A DNA stretch of 64,000 nt from the NCBI RefSeq assembly GCF_021172045.1, contig NZ_CP087164.1, positions 868,001-932,000 on the forward strand. Reading direction: 5' to 3'. Under the pieces are notes generated by a model. It was not told where the DNA came from. It did not search any database and worked only from the letters and a program-made list of their open reading frames with translations. The DNA comes from Capillimicrobium parvum (GTDB taxonomy: Bacteria; Actinomycetota; Thermoleophilia; Solirubrobacterales; Solirubrobacteraceae). Positions 36,146 to 45,437 of the stretch are shown here, one piece after another. The stretch's first letter is position 1. Each line of letters opens with the position of its first letter. A program made the position numbers and the translations under genes.

Positions 36146-37164
36146 GCGCGGATACGGCCGAGACCCCGGAGGGCCGCGAGACCGCCGGGCGGCGCCCGTT
36201 GCTGCGCACGCTGAGCCGGGCGCAGGAGCGTCTGCCGCTGGCCCAGCTGGCGGCCATCGTCGCGCTGTTCATCTACGGCGCGAGCACCATCGACGGCTTC
36301 TCGAGCCCGGGCAGCGTGAAGTCGATGCTGGTGTTGGCCGCGCTGCTCGGCATCTCCGCGGCCGGGCCGACGCTCGTGATCCTCATCGGCGGATTCGACC
36401 TGGCGGTGCCCGCCTACATCGCGGCCGGAGCGACCATCACCGCGCAGCTGTCGGGCGCGAGTCACTGGCCGTTCATCGCGATCCTGGCGGTCGTCGGCGC
36501 GATCGCCGCCGTTCTCGGGGGCCTGACGGGATGGCTCAGCCATCGCTTCCAGCTCGAGTCGATGATCGTCACGCTGGGCACCGCGGCGCTCATCACCGGA
36601 GCGATCCTGGTGTGGACCGGGGGCACGCCCGGCGGCCAGGCGCCGGCCTGGCTGTCCCGGTTCGTCTCGCCGGCCGGCACGACCTTGGGGGTCGGCATCC
36701 CGCCGGTCGTCGTGCTCTGGGCCGTTCTCGCCGTGCTGCTCATCATCGGCCTGCGGCTGACGGTGACCGGCCGCCGGCTCTACCTGACGGGCGCCAACCC
36801 GACCGCGGCGGCGTACGGGCTCGTGCGCACCCGTCGCATGTGGACCGGCACGTTCGCGCTCGGGGCCGTCCTCTCGGCCGTGACCGGCGTCCTTCTCGGC
36901 GGCTTCGCCGGCGGTGGGGACCTCGCGATCGGGAACCCGTACCTGTTCCAGGGGCTCGCGGCGATCATCGTCGGCGGCGTGGCGTTCGGCGCAGTCGGCG
37001 GGTACGCGAACACGGTGGTCGGCGCGCTCCTGCTCACCGTTCTGACCACGATCCTGGTCGGCAAGGGCGCGGGAACGGCCGAGCAGCTGATGCTGTCAGG
37101 CGTGCTGATCGCCCTCGTCGTGGGCGTTCACGGACGCGAGCGACGTGTGCGCGACCGTGTCTGA
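36142..37164 (+). CDS. ABC importer permease, RbsC-like (second)
   Basis: The 340-residue permease starts at GTG 36142 behind GGAGGAG, overlapping the first permease by GTGA. Features: VLIGGFDLAVPAYIAAGATITAQ near 75-95 and AIIVGGVAFGAVGGYANTVVGALLLTVL near 270-300. Having two different permeases is a common variant of this transporter class. The gene is followed by a hairpin and the convergent FadR-type regulator. Confidence 0.9.
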   Translation: MSADTAETPEGRETAGRRPLLRTLSRAQERLPLAQLAAIVALFIYGASTIDGFSSPGSVKSMLVLAALLGISAAGPTLVILIGGFDLAVPAYIAAGATITAQLSGASHWPFIAILAVVGAIAAVLGGLTGWLSHRFQLESMIVTLGTAALITGAILVWTGGTPGGQAPAWLSRFVSPAGTTLGVGIPPVVVLWAVLAVLLIIGLRLTVTGRRLYLTGANPTAAAYGLVRTRRMWTGTFALGAVLSAVTGVLLGGFAGGGDLAIGNPYLFQGLAAIIVGGVAFGAVGGYANTVVGALLLTVLTTILVGKGAGTAEQLMLSGVLIALVVGVHGRERRVRDRV

Positions 37165-37177
37165 GCCGGCGCGCTCA
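37162..37177. terminator. Hairpin between permease and FadR-type regulator
   Basis: TGAGC, loop CGGCGC, GCTCA: a 5-bp stem whose outer ends are the two convergent stop codons. Confidence 0.4.
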
Positions 37178-38014
37178 CGCCGATCCGGCGAGGTCCGCGC
37201 CCGTTGCCGCGGAGGGCTCTTTCGCGGGCCGCGACGCGCCGAGGCGCCGGCCGACGAACAGCTCCTCGAAGGCCGCCATGTGGTCGTCCATCGTCGCGAT
37301 GATGCGCTCGGGGTCGCGCCGCTCCACCGCCTCCAGCGTGCGGCGCTGGTTGGCCAGGGCGACGCCGAGGTCGACCCGGCCCACCGGGCACTGCGTCATG
37401 ACGAGCGTGATCCGGTCGAGGACCCAGCGCACGGACTGAGCCAGGCCGGGGCTTCCGGAGGCGGTGGCGAGCGCGGCATGAAACCGGATGTCCCGGGCGA
37501 GGAACGCCGCCGCGTCGTCGAGCAGCTCGTCGAGCGCCTCGACGAGCTCCCGCAGGTGGGACAGCTCGGCCGCGGTGGCGCGTTCGGCGGCGAGGAGGGC
37601 CCCCGTCAGCTCCAGCGTGCGGCGCACCTCCAGCAGCGTGGGGAGTGCGAGCGCGGTCTCGTCGCCCCGGCCGGCCATGACCTCCGCGATCTTCTCCGGC
37701 GCGATGACCGTCGCGCCGCCGGAGGCGCCCCGCCGGACGGATACGACGCCGGCGCGGCGCAGGACGCCGATCGCCTCGTGCACGACGGTGCGGCTGACAC
37801 CGAGGCGGGCGGCGAGGTCACGCTCGCGAGGGAGCATGGAACCGGGTGGGTACAGGCCGCCGCTGATCGCGTTGACGAGCACGGCCACGACCTCGTCGGC
37901 GGCGGTGCGCACCCGGATCGGACGGAAGGCGGCGGTGCCGCGGTCGTCGTACGGGACGCCGGCTTCGGGCGCCTGCTGCTCGGCCTTGACCATCGAGGGC
38001 ACCGGTTCTCGCAT
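37175..38014 (-). CDS. GntR regulator of the FadR subfamily (first)
   Basis: The 279-residue protein has a GntR winged helix (RTAADEVVAVLVNAISGGLYPPGSMLPRERDLAARLGVSRTVVHEAIGVLRRAGVV) and a C-terminal FCD ligand domain with metal-type residues in DIRFHAALATASGSP and DDHMAAFEEL. It sits between the importer operon (convergent) and the racemase/hydantoinase operon (divergent), so it likely controls the latter and perhaps both. A GCATTG...CAATGC inverted repeat with 15-bp spacing lies in the 62-bp gap to the racemase start (within 38027-38053). Confidence 0.88.
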   Translation of the reverse strand: MREPVPSMVKAEQQAPEAGVPYDDRGTAAFRPIRVRTAADEVVAVLVNAISGGLYPPGSMLPRERDLAARLGVSRTVVHEAIGVLRRAGVVSVRRGASGGATVIAPEKIAEVMAGRGDETALALPTLLEVRRTLELTGALLAAERATAAELSHLRELVEALDELLDDAAAFLARDIRFHAALATASGSPGLAQSVRWVLDRITLVMTQCPVGRVDLGVALANQRRTLEAVERRDPERIIATMDDHMAAFEELFVGRRLGASRPAKEPSAATGADLAGSA

Positions 38015-38076
38015 GGCCGCAGTTACTGCATTGGATCGTCAAATAGGTCAATGCCAAACCAGGAGGAGTCCACGCA

Positions 38077-38811
38077 ATGCGCCTGATGCTGCTGAACCCG
38101 AACACCACCGAGGCGATGACCGCGGACATGGAGCGCCAGGCGAACCGCTATGCGCGCGCGGGTACCGAGATCGAGGGCTTCACCGCGAAGTTCGGCGCGG
38201 AGTCGGTCGAGTGCGCCTACGAGGAGGAGTTCGCGATCATGTCGTTCCTCCAGACGATCCGCGAGCGCGCCGACGCGTTCGACGGCGTGATCCTGTCCTG
38301 CTTCGGCGATCCCGGCCTGTACGCCTGCCGGGAGCTGTCGCCGGTGCCGGTCGTCGGCATCGCGGAGGCCTCGATGCTGATGGCGTGCACGGTGGCGCAC
38401 AAGTGGTCGATCGTCACCGTGATCCCGCGCGTCAAGCCGATGGCCGAGCACCTGGTGCGCTTCCACGGCCTCGAGCAGCGCTGTGCATCGATCCGCACGA
38501 CCCCGCTGTCGGTGCTCGACTGCGAGCGTGAGCCCGAGCGTGCCGTGCGCGAGATGGTCAAGGCGTCGCAGGCCGCGGTCGCGGAGGACGGCGCGGAGGC
38601 CATCCTGCTGGGCTGCGGCGGCATGGGCCCGCTGGACGACGAGATCGCCAAGGCCGTCGACGTGCCCGTCATCGACGGCATCGTGTGCGCGGTCAAGCTG
38701 CTCGAGGGGCTTCACGACTACGGGCTCAAGACGAGCCGCCACGCGGCGTTCATGCGGCCCGAGCCCAAGGACCTCGCCGGCGTTCCGGGCCTGGGCGGCG
38801 TCTCCGCATGA
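38077..38811 (+). CDS. Asp/Glu/hydantoin racemase family protein
   Basis: The 244-residue protein begins MRLMLLNPNTTEAMT, typical of hydantoin racemases. The two catalytic cysteines are expected in GVILSCFGDPG (about 75) and ILLGCGGMG (about 176). Such enzymes interconvert enantiomers of 5-substituted hydantoins or acidic amino acids, or act as maleate/malonate decarboxylase-type isomerases. Strong ribosome-binding site AGGAGGAG. It heads a GTGA/ATGA-coupled operon of ring-opening enzymes, supporting the hydantoin reading. Confidence 0.85.
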   Translation: MRLMLLNPNTTEAMTADMERQANRYARAGTEIEGFTAKFGAESVECAYEEEFAIMSFLQTIRERADAFDGVILSCFGDPGLYACRELSPVPVVGIAEASMLMACTVAHKWSIVTVIPRVKPMAEHLVRFHGLEQRCASIRTTPLSVLDCEREPERAVREMVKASQAAVAEDGAEAILLGCGGMGPLDDEIAKAVDVPVIDGIVCAVKLLEGLHDYGLKTSRHAAFMRPEPKDLAGVPGLGGVSA

Positions 38812-40874
38812 CGGGCCGTCCCGAGGCGGTGCGCAGGGTCGCCGTCGACATCGGCGGGACGTTCACCGACGTCGTGTTCGAGGACACATCCGGTGCCGTG
38901 CGGGCGCTGAAGGTCAGCACCACCCCGCGGGACATCACGGTCGGCATCCTCGCCGGCCTCGACCGCGCGGGGGCGGCGCCGGATCGCCTCGAGGCCTTCG
39001 TGCACGGCACGACGATCGCGCTCAACGCGCTGCTCGAGGGAACGACGCCCGCGGTCGGCCTGATCACGACGCGTGGGTTCCGCGACGTGCTCGAGATCAT
39101 GCGCACGAGCCGACCGGACATGTACAACCTCCAGCAGGACAAGCCGCAGCCGCTCGTGCCGCGGCGCCTGCGCCGTGAGGTCGGCGCGCGCATGACGTAC
39201 ACCGGCGAGGAGCTGTCGCCGGTCGACTCCGCCGAGGTGCGCGCGCTCGCGGCGGAGTTCGCCGCCGAGGGCGTCACGTCGATCGCCGTGTGCCTGCTGC
39301 ACGCGTACGTGGACGGCCGCCACGAGCGGGAGGTGCGCGACGTCGTGCAGGAGGTGCTCCCGACCGCCAGCATCTCCATCTCCAGCGACATCAGCCGGGT
39401 GTGGCGCGAGTTCGAGCGGACGTCGACCACGGTGTCCAACGTGGCGACGAAGCCGATCGTCGACCGGTACATGACGGTGCTCGAGCGCGAGCTCGACGAC
39501 CGCGGGTTCGACGCCAACGTCCTGATCATGCAGTCCAGCGGCGGGGTGATGTCGGGCTCGACCGCGCGCGAGCGGCCGGTCTCGACCCTGATGTCGGGAC
39601 CGGTCGGAGGCGTGACCGGGGCGGCCGGACTGGCGCGTGCGCTGGGGCCCGAGACCAGCCTCGTCACGCTGGACATGGGCGGCACCAGCGCGGACGTGGC
39701 GATCGTCGACCGCGGCGCCCCGGTGACCCGCTCCGTCGGCCATGTCGGCCGGTGGCCCGTGATGGTGCCGATGATCGACATCGAGGCGATCGGGGCCGGG
39801 GGCGGCTCGATCGCCCGCGTGGATGACTTCGGTGGTCTGCGGGTGGGACCGGAGAGTGCCGGGGCCGACCCCGGCCCGGCCTGCTACGGCCGGGGCGGCC
39901 GGGCCGCGACGGTGACCGATGCGAACGTGGTGCTCGGCCGCATCGATCCCGGCTACTTCCTGGCAGGTGAGCTGGAGCTCGACGCGGCGGCGGCCGAGCG
40001 GGCGGTCGCGGAGGGCGTCGCCGAGCCGCTCGGTCTGTCCGTCGAGGCCGCGGCAGAGGGCATCGTCACGGTCGTCAACTCGAACATGACCCGGCTGCTG
40101 TGGGAGATGATGATCGCGCGCGGCTACGACCCTCGCGAGTTCTCCCTGCTGGCGTTCGGCGGCGCGGGCCCGTTGCATGCCTGCGAGCTGGCGGGCGCGC
40201 TCTCGATCGGGGAGGTCCTCGTGCCGCCCGAGCCCGGCACGTTCTCGGCGGCCGGCATCCTCAGCGCCGACCTGCGCCATGACGTCGACCGGATGCTCGT
40301 GGATGTCGCGTCGGACCCGTCCGCGGAGCAGCTCGAGGCGGCGTTCGCGGAGCTGGAACGCCAGGCGCGCGCCGCGCTGGAGGCCCAGCACCGCGGCCTT
40401 GGCCGGATCGACATCGCCCGCTTCGCGGAGCTGCGCTACGCCGGGCAGGACCATGTGCTCTCGGTGGAGCTCACGCAGGACCTGGGCAGCGATCTGCGCG
40501 AGGCGGCGCAGCGGCGCTTCCATGACAAGCACCTCCGTCTCTACGGCTTCCAGCGCGACGACGTCGCGGTCGAGATCGTCCGCATCCAGGTCGTGAGCTC
40601 CGCGCAGATGGGCGGCCGGAGCGTCATGACGTTCACGGCGCGTGCGCCCGAACGCGCGCGCGCCGGGCGATCGGCGGGCATCTACGTGGACGGGGCGCGG
40701 GTCGAGGCGACGCGCCTCGAGCGCGCGGCGCTGGAGGCGGACGTCCCGCACGAGGGACCGCTGGTCCTCGAGGAGCCCGGCTCCACCACGTACGTGCCGC
40801 CGGGCTGGGTCGCGCGGGCCCGACGCGACGGTGTCCTGAGCCTGACCATGAGCGACGCAGAGGAGGGAGTCTGA
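38808..40874 (+). CDS. hyuA: Hydantoinase/oxoprolinase subunit A (first copy)
   Basis: The 688-residue subunit belongs to the ATP-dependent N-methylhydantoinase/5-oxoprolinase/acetone carboxylase family. The N-terminal ATPase motif is VAVDIGGTFTDVVFED; later come LMSGPVGGVTGAAGLA, LDMGGTSADVAIVD, GAGGGSIARVD and ADPGPACYGRGG, all conserved. It works with the B subunit to hydrolyse a cyclic amide or ureide at the cost of ATP. ATGA overlap with the racemase and TGATG with the B subunit fix both ends. Confidence 0.93.
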   Translation: MTGRPEAVRRVAVDIGGTFTDVVFEDTSGAVRALKVSTTPRDITVGILAGLDRAGAAPDRLEAFVHGTTIALNALLEGTTPAVGLITTRGFRDVLEIMRTSRPDMYNLQQDKPQPLVPRRLRREVGARMTYTGEELSPVDSAEVRALAAEFAAEGVTSIAVCLLHAYVDGRHEREVRDVVQEVLPTASISISSDISRVWREFERTSTTVSNVATKPIVDRYMTVLERELDDRGFDANVLIMQSSGGVMSGSTARERPVSTLMSGPVGGVTGAAGLARALGPETSLVTLDMGGTSADVAIVDRGAPVTRSVGHVGRWPVMVPMIDIEAIGAGGGSIARVDDFGGLRVGPESAGADPGPACYGRGGRAATVTDANVVLGRIDPGYFLAGELELDAAAAERAVAEGVAEPLGLSVEAAAEGIVTVVNSNMTRLLWEMMIARGYDPREFSLLAFGGAGPLHACELAGALSIGEVLVPPEPGTFSAAGILSADLRHDVDRMLVDVASDPSAEQLEAAFAELERQARAALEAQHRGLGRIDIARFAELRYAGQDHVLSVELTQDLGSDLREAAQRRFHDKHLRLYGFQRDDVAVEIVRIQVVSSAQMGGRSVMTFTARAPERARAGRSAGIYVDGARVEATRLERAALEADVPHEGPLVLEEPGSTTYVPPGWVARARRDGVLSLTMSDAEEGV

Positions 40875-42589
40875 TGGTGAGCGCCGGCGGATCGCGCACG
40901 GCCGTCGATCCGATCGCTCGCGAGGTGATCCAGAACCGCATGATCGCGATCGTCCGCGAGATGTCGGTTGCGCTGCAGCGCGCGGCCTACTCGCCGATCA
41001 TCTGCGAGGTCAAGGACTTCTCCAGCGTGCTGCTGCGCCCGAATGGGGACGTGATGGCGCAGGCCGAGGGGATCCCGGTCTTCCTCGGGTCGATGCAGCA
41101 GACGCTCGCGCCCGTGCTGGAGCGCTATCCGCTGGCGGAGATGCGGCCGGGCGACGTGTTCATCTCGAACGATCCGTACACGGCCAACGGCACGCACAAG
41201 AACGACATCAACCTGCTCAAGCCGATCTTCTGGGAAGGCCGGCCGGTGGTCTTCGCGGTGACGAAGGGGCACTGGACCGACATCGGCGGCAAGGACCCGG
41301 GCAGCTGGTCCGCCGACGCGACGAACACCTATCAGGAGGGCGTGACCGTCCCGCCCCTGCGCCTGTATCACGCGGGGGAGCGCAACGAGGAGCTCCTCGA
41401 GCTCCTGCTCGCGTCCGTCCGGATGCGCGACGACAACCTCGGCGATCTCATGGCCCAGCTGTCGGCCTGCCACGTCGCCGAGGTGCGCGTGCACGAGATG
41501 CTCGAGAAGTACGGCCCGGCGCTGGTCGGCGCCTGCGTGGAGTCGCTGTTCGACTACGTCGAGGCGCACGTGCGCAGCGAGATCGCCAAGGTGCCCGACG
41601 GCACCTACACCGCCGAGGACTTCCTCGACAGCGACGGGGTGAGCGACGAGCCGGTCCGGGTCGTCGTGCACGTGACGATCGACGGCAGCGATGTGGCGTT
41701 CGACCTCACCGACTGCGATGCCCAGCGTCCGGGGTCGTGCGGCAACTGCAGCCGCGTGGTCGCCGAGGCGTCGCTGCGGGTGGCGATGAAGTGCCTGTTG
41801 GGACCGCAGCTCGCCGCCAACCAGGGGTTCTACCGGCCGATGAGCCTCACGACCCGGCCGGGGACGATCACCGATCCGATCCATCCCGCGGCCGGCACGA
41901 CCGCCGACAACCTCGTGCGCGCCCTCATCGAGGGCGTGTTCTCGGCGTTGGCCCCGGTCCTGCCCGACCAGGTGCAGGCCGGCATCTTCGGCGGCGTCCA
42001 GGCCATGGTCATCGCCGGCGTGGACCCCCGGCACGGCCAGCCCTACATCCACTTCATGCCGTACGCCGGTGGATGGGGCGCGCGGTCGTCCAAGGACGGC
42101 ATCAACGGCCTGTGCCCGATCCTCAACGGCGACAACGACAACGTTCCCGTCGAGGTGACCGAGGCGAAGTTCCCGCTCCTCGTCGAGCGCTACGAGCTCA
42201 TTGAGGACTCCGGCGGCCCAGGGCGCTTCCGCGGCGGCCTGGGCATCCGGACCGACTACCGCGTGCGCAGCGAGGGAGCCATGGTCTCGTGCGTCATGTC
42301 GCGATGGCGCTTCGCGCCGCCCGGGCTGTTCGGTGGCGGCGACGGCATGTGCTCGTCGCTCGTGCTCTACGCCGATGGGGACCGCGCCGAGAACAGCCCG
42401 ATGCTCGGCGGGCGGGGCGTCGAGCGCGACTGCCTGATCTCGCACCGGGTGGGCGGGGGCGGCGGCTTCGGCGATCCACGCGAGCGCGATCCCGAGCGGG
42501 TGCGGTCCGACGTCCGCGAGGGCTACGTGTCAGCCGCGGCCGCGGAACGCGACTACGGGCTCGACGCCGATCGGCTCCGAGCGTCGTGA
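40874..42589 (+). CDS. hyuB: Hydantoinase/oxoprolinase subunit B (first copy)
   Basis: The 571-residue subunit starts with DPIAREVIQNRMIAIVREMSVALQRAAYSPIICEVKDFS and contains GDVFISNDPYTANGTHKNDINLLKP, the family core; GGPGRFRGGLGIRTDYRV and VGGGGGFGDPRERDPE are the C-terminal landmarks. Together with subunit A it forms the ring-opening enzyme. Unlike the second copy it has the NDPYTANGTH-type metal-site loop intact. GTGA overlap with the hydrolase that follows. Confidence 0.93.
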   Translation: MVSAGGSRTAVDPIAREVIQNRMIAIVREMSVALQRAAYSPIICEVKDFSSVLLRPNGDVMAQAEGIPVFLGSMQQTLAPVLERYPLAEMRPGDVFISNDPYTANGTHKNDINLLKPIFWEGRPVVFAVTKGHWTDIGGKDPGSWSADATNTYQEGVTVPPLRLYHAGERNEELLELLLASVRMRDDNLGDLMAQLSACHVAEVRVHEMLEKYGPALVGACVESLFDYVEAHVRSEIAKVPDGTYTAEDFLDSDGVSDEPVRVVVHVTIDGSDVAFDLTDCDAQRPGSCGNCSRVVAEASLRVAMKCLLGPQLAANQGFYRPMSLTTRPGTITDPIHPAAGTTADNLVRALIEGVFSALAPVLPDQVQAGIFGGVQAMVIAGVDPRHGQPYIHFMPYAGGWGARSSKDGINGLCPILNGDNDNVPVEVTEAKFPLLVERYELIEDSGGPGRFRGGLGIRTDYRVRSEGAMVSCVMSRWRFAPPGLFGGGDGMCSSLVLYADGDRAENSPMLGGRGVERDCLISHRVGGGGGFGDPRERDPERVRSDVREGYVSAAAAERDYGLDADRLRAS

Positions 42590-43845
42590 GCGAGGCGACA
42601 GGCATGCAGGAGATGGCGCACATGCGCGCCGACGGGGCCTTCGACGAGGCGTACCTCGTCGGCGTGCTGCGGTCGCTGGTGCGGGCGCAGAGCGTCAATC
42701 CGGGCATCTATGAGGCGGCGATGGCCCAGGCGGTGCAACGGGCGCTCGGCGGGCTGCCGCTGGAGGTCTCGGTCGTCGAGTTCGCCCCGGGGCGCCCGTC
42801 CGTCGGTGCGGTCCTGCGCGGCTCGGGCGACGGTCCGCGGCTCGTCCTCAACGGGCACATGGACACGGTGCCGATCGACGACGCCGACCAGTGGACGAAG
42901 GACCCGTTCGGCGGCGAGGTCTGCGACGGCTTCCTCTACGGGCGCGGCGCCTGCGACATGAAGGCGGGCCTCGCCGTCCAGGTCGCCGTGGCGCGATATC
43001 TCGCCGCGCATCGCGAGCGCCTGCGCGGCGACCTCGTGCTGCACTTCGCCGCCGGCGAGGAGCTAGGCGAGCCGGGGACCCTGTCGCTGCTGGAGGCCGG
43101 GCTCACCGGCGACTACGGCATCACGACCGAGCCGACCGGGCTGCGCGTCGCCACCGCCACCCGCGGGCTGGCGTTCATCCGCATCCGCGTTCACGGCCGC
43201 TCGATCCACGCGAGCCGTGCCCAGTACGGCGTCAACCCGGTGTCCCGCCTGGCGCCGGTGCTCGCGGTCATCGAGGAGTACAGCGCCGAGGTCGCGACTC
43301 GGGGCCACCCGCTGCTGTCCAGCGGCTCGTGCACCCCGACGCTGGTGACCGGCGGTGTCAAGGAGAACGCGGTCGCCGACTACTGCGAGCTGACGCTGGA
43401 CCGCCGGATGCTTCCCAGCGAGGACGGCCACGAGGAGCTCGAGGTGCTGCGCGCGCGGTTGGAGGCGATCAAGGCGCACGACCCGGACTTCGCGTTCGAC
43501 ATCCGGCACCTCGTCGAGCCGTGGGCGGGCACGGAGATCGATCCCGGGTCCGCGTTCGCCCAGCGTGTCGTCGCCGCCGTGGGGGCGGTGACGGGCGAGC
43601 CCGGGGAGATCTACGGAGCGCCGTTCGGCAGCGATGTGCGCAACCTGGTCAACGACGCCGGCATCGAGGCGGTCACCTTCGGCCCCGGCAACATCGTCGA
43701 GACGCACTGCGCCGACGAGCGCGTGTCGGTCGAGCAGCTGCGTCAGGCCGCCTGGCCACCGCCCGCGTCGCCGCGGAACTCCTCATGTGACGTTCAGGGC
43801 CCGACGAGCCCGCTGACGATGAGCGAGTCCGCCGTCGTCTGGTAG
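42586..43845 (+). CDS. M20 family deacetylase (ArgE/DapE-like), apparent 3' frameshift
   Basis: The metal hydrolase has the zinc motif LNGHMDTVPIDDADQW (about 91), GRGACDMKAGLA and the general base in AAGEELGEPGT, then the dimerisation domain with GRSIHASRAQYGVNP. It resembles acetylornithine deacetylase/succinyl-diaminopimelate desuccinylase and could remove an acyl or carbamoyl group after ring opening. Up to VSVEQLRQA the sequence is normal; then the frame gives an unlike tail to 43845 that overlaps the convergent regulator by 52 bp. The other frame reads LATARVAAELLM and stops at 43790, as expected for the family, so one base seems to be missing near 43750. Confidence 0.85.
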   Translation: MSEATGMQEMAHMRADGAFDEAYLVGVLRSLVRAQSVNPGIYEAAMAQAVQRALGGLPLEVSVVEFAPGRPSVGAVLRGSGDGPRLVLNGHMDTVPIDDADQWTKDPFGGEVCDGFLYGRGACDMKAGLAVQVAVARYLAAHRERLRGDLVLHFAAGEELGEPGTLSLLEAGLTGDYGITTEPTGLRVATATRGLAFIRIRVHGRSIHASRAQYGVNPVSRLAPVLAVIEEYSAEVATRGHPLLSSGSCTPTLVTGGVKENAVADYCELTLDRRMLPSEDGHEELEVLRARLEAIKAHDPDFAFDIRHLVEPWAGTEIDPGSAFAQRVVAAVGAVTGEPGEIYGAPFGSDVRNLVNDAGIEAVTFGPGNIVETHCADERVSVEQLRQAAWPPPASPRNSSCDVQGPTSPLTMSESAVVW

Positions 43846-44468
43846 TGGCTCTCCAGCAGTGAGGCAGCGCGCTCGCCGTCACGCGCGATGACCGCGTCGG
43901 CGATCGCGTTGTGCTCGTCGACGGCGTCGCGCTGCGGGCGCTTCGCCGCCGCCCAGTGCACGATCAGGTCGGCGGTGGAGGCGAGCTGATCGCGGATGTC
44001 CAGCAGCACGTCGTTGCCGCAGCCCGAGACGATCGCGTGGTGAAAGCTGAAATGCGCCGCCGCCCAGGCGTCGGACACCGAGTCCTGCTCGTTCGCGGTG
44101 CGCTGCGGGGTGCTGAGGAGCCGATGCAGGGCCGCGACCACCGAGGACTCCCACTCGAGATCACCGCGTTCGGTCGCGAGGCGGACGGCGAGCCCGTCGA
44201 TCCGGATCCGCGCTTCGGTGTGTTGCGTCAGGTGCTCGGACGTGAGCGCGACGACCGAGAAGCCCTGGTGGGCCCGTGAGACGACGAGCCGGTCGCCGAC
44301 GAGCCGCGTGAGCGCCTCGCGCACCACAGGGATGCTGACGCCGAGCCGCTCGGCGACCTCGCCCGGTTTGAGCCGCGCACCGGGCGCCAGCCGACCGCCC
44401 ATGATCTCCTGGCGCAGCGCCTCGTAGGTGCTGCCGATCCTGTTGCCTCCGTCTTCGGTCCGTGCCAT
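43794..44468 (-). CDS. GntR regulator of the FadR/FCD subfamily (second)
   Basis: The 224-residue protein has a winged helix (STYEALRQEIMGGRLAPGARLKPGEVAERLGVSIPVVREALTRLVGDRLV) and an FCD domain with FHHAIVSGCGNDVLLDI and a late ESHYQTT. It is divergent from the FAH-led operon and convergent with the first hydantoinase operon, mirroring the role of the first regulator. Confidence 0.88.
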   Translation of the reverse strand: MARTEDGGNRIGSTYEALRQEIMGGRLAPGARLKPGEVAERLGVSIPVVREALTRLVGDRLVVSRAHQGFSVVALTSEHLTQHTEARIRIDGLAVRLATERGDLEWESSVVAALHRLLSTPQRTANEQDSVSDAWAAAHFSFHHAIVSGCGNDVLLDIRDQLASTADLIVHWAAAKRPQRDAVDEHNAIADAVIARDGERAASLLESHYQTTADSLIVSGLVGP

Positions 44469-44498
44469 GCCAGGTCAGCTTAGCTTGTGGAACCAGTC

Positions 44499-44526
44499 TT
44501 GACACATTTCGTTGGGGACTTATAAG
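44499..44526 (+). promoter_or_regulatory. Promoter of the FAH/aminotransferase/hydantoinase-2 operon
   Basis: TTGACA (44499-44504), 16 bases, TATAAG (44521-44526): one of the best sigma-70 matches in the window, in a locally AT-rich stretch. TGTG and CACA half-elements flanking the -35 could be part of a GntR operator. Confidence 0.6.
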
Positions 44527-44567
44527 GTTATGGCGGCAAGAATATTTTTCTGAGAGGATTGGGTCTG

Positions 44568-45437
44568 ATGCAACTCGCCACGCTTGATCTGGACGAAGGC
44601 ACCGTCGCCGCGCTGAGGACCGACGAGGGCTTTCGGCCGATCGAGGGCTTCGCCGACGTCGGCGCCCTGCTGGGCAGCGGACCGGACTGGCGGGCGACCG
44701 CTCAGGCGGCCATGGCGGCGGACGCGATCGCCCATGATGCGGCGGCCGTGCTTCGGCCGATCCTCGATCCCGGTGCCGTCGTCTGCGTCGGGGTGAACTT
44801 TCGCGCCCACATCCGCGAGATGGGAGTTGACCTTCCCGACCATCCGACGCTGTTCTCCAAGCTCCCGCGGGCGCTGACCGACCCGGACGCCGTCATCCCG
44901 CTCCCTGCGGCGGCGCCGGGATGCGTCGACTACGAAGGGGAGCTCGCGGTGATCGTGGGGGCCGGGGGCCGGGACATCGCCCCGGCTGACGCGTGGGACG
45001 CGGTCGCCGGGCTGAGCGCCGCCAACGACGTCTCGATCCGCGACGTGCAGATGCGATCGACGCAGTGGTTCGCCGGCAAGACCTGGGAGCGTTCCACTCC
45101 CATCGGCCCCACGGTCGTGACACTCGACGAGGTGGGCGACATCGACACCCTCGAACTGCGCGTCCGCGTCAACGGCGATCTGCGCCAGCACGGGAGCCTC
45201 GGCGATCTGATCTTCGGCATCCCGGACCTCGTCGCCGACATCTCGCGCATCGTCACCCTCCATCCCGGTGACATCATCCTGACGGGGACCCCCAGCGGTG
45301 TCGCCTACGCCATGAGCCCACCGGCCTATCTGCGCGACGACGACGTCGTCGAGGTGTCGATCGACCGCGTGGGCACGCTCTCGAACACCTTCCGGGCCGC
45401 GTCCCTGGCGATCGCCGGTGAGGAGACGCGGGCATGA
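44568..45437 (+). CDS. Fumarylacetoacetate hydrolase family protein
   Basis: The 289-residue protein has the FAH fold: VVCVGVNFRAHIREMG, then the divalent-metal Glu/Asp set in CVDYEGELAVIVG and ANDVSIRDVQMRSTQWFAGKTWERSTPIGP, and DIILTGTPSGV near the end. Members hydrolyse, decarboxylate or isomerise 2,4-diketo or 2-hydroxydienoic acids, so it may process the keto acid made by the aminotransferase. ATG 44568 follows GAGAGGAT; a TTG at 44559 is less likely. Confidence 0.9.
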   Translation: MQLATLDLDEGTVAALRTDEGFRPIEGFADVGALLGSGPDWRATAQAAMAADAIAHDAAAVLRPILDPGAVVCVGVNFRAHIREMGVDLPDHPTLFSKLPRALTDPDAVIPLPAAAPGCVDYEGELAVIVGAGGRDIAPADAWDAVAGLSAANDVSIRDVQMRSTQWFAGKTWERSTPIGPTVVTLDEVGDIDTLELRVRVNGDLRQHGSLGDLIFGIPDLVADISRIVTLHPGDIILTGTPSGVAYAMSPPAYLRDDDVVEVSIDRVGTLSNTFRAASLAIAGEETRA

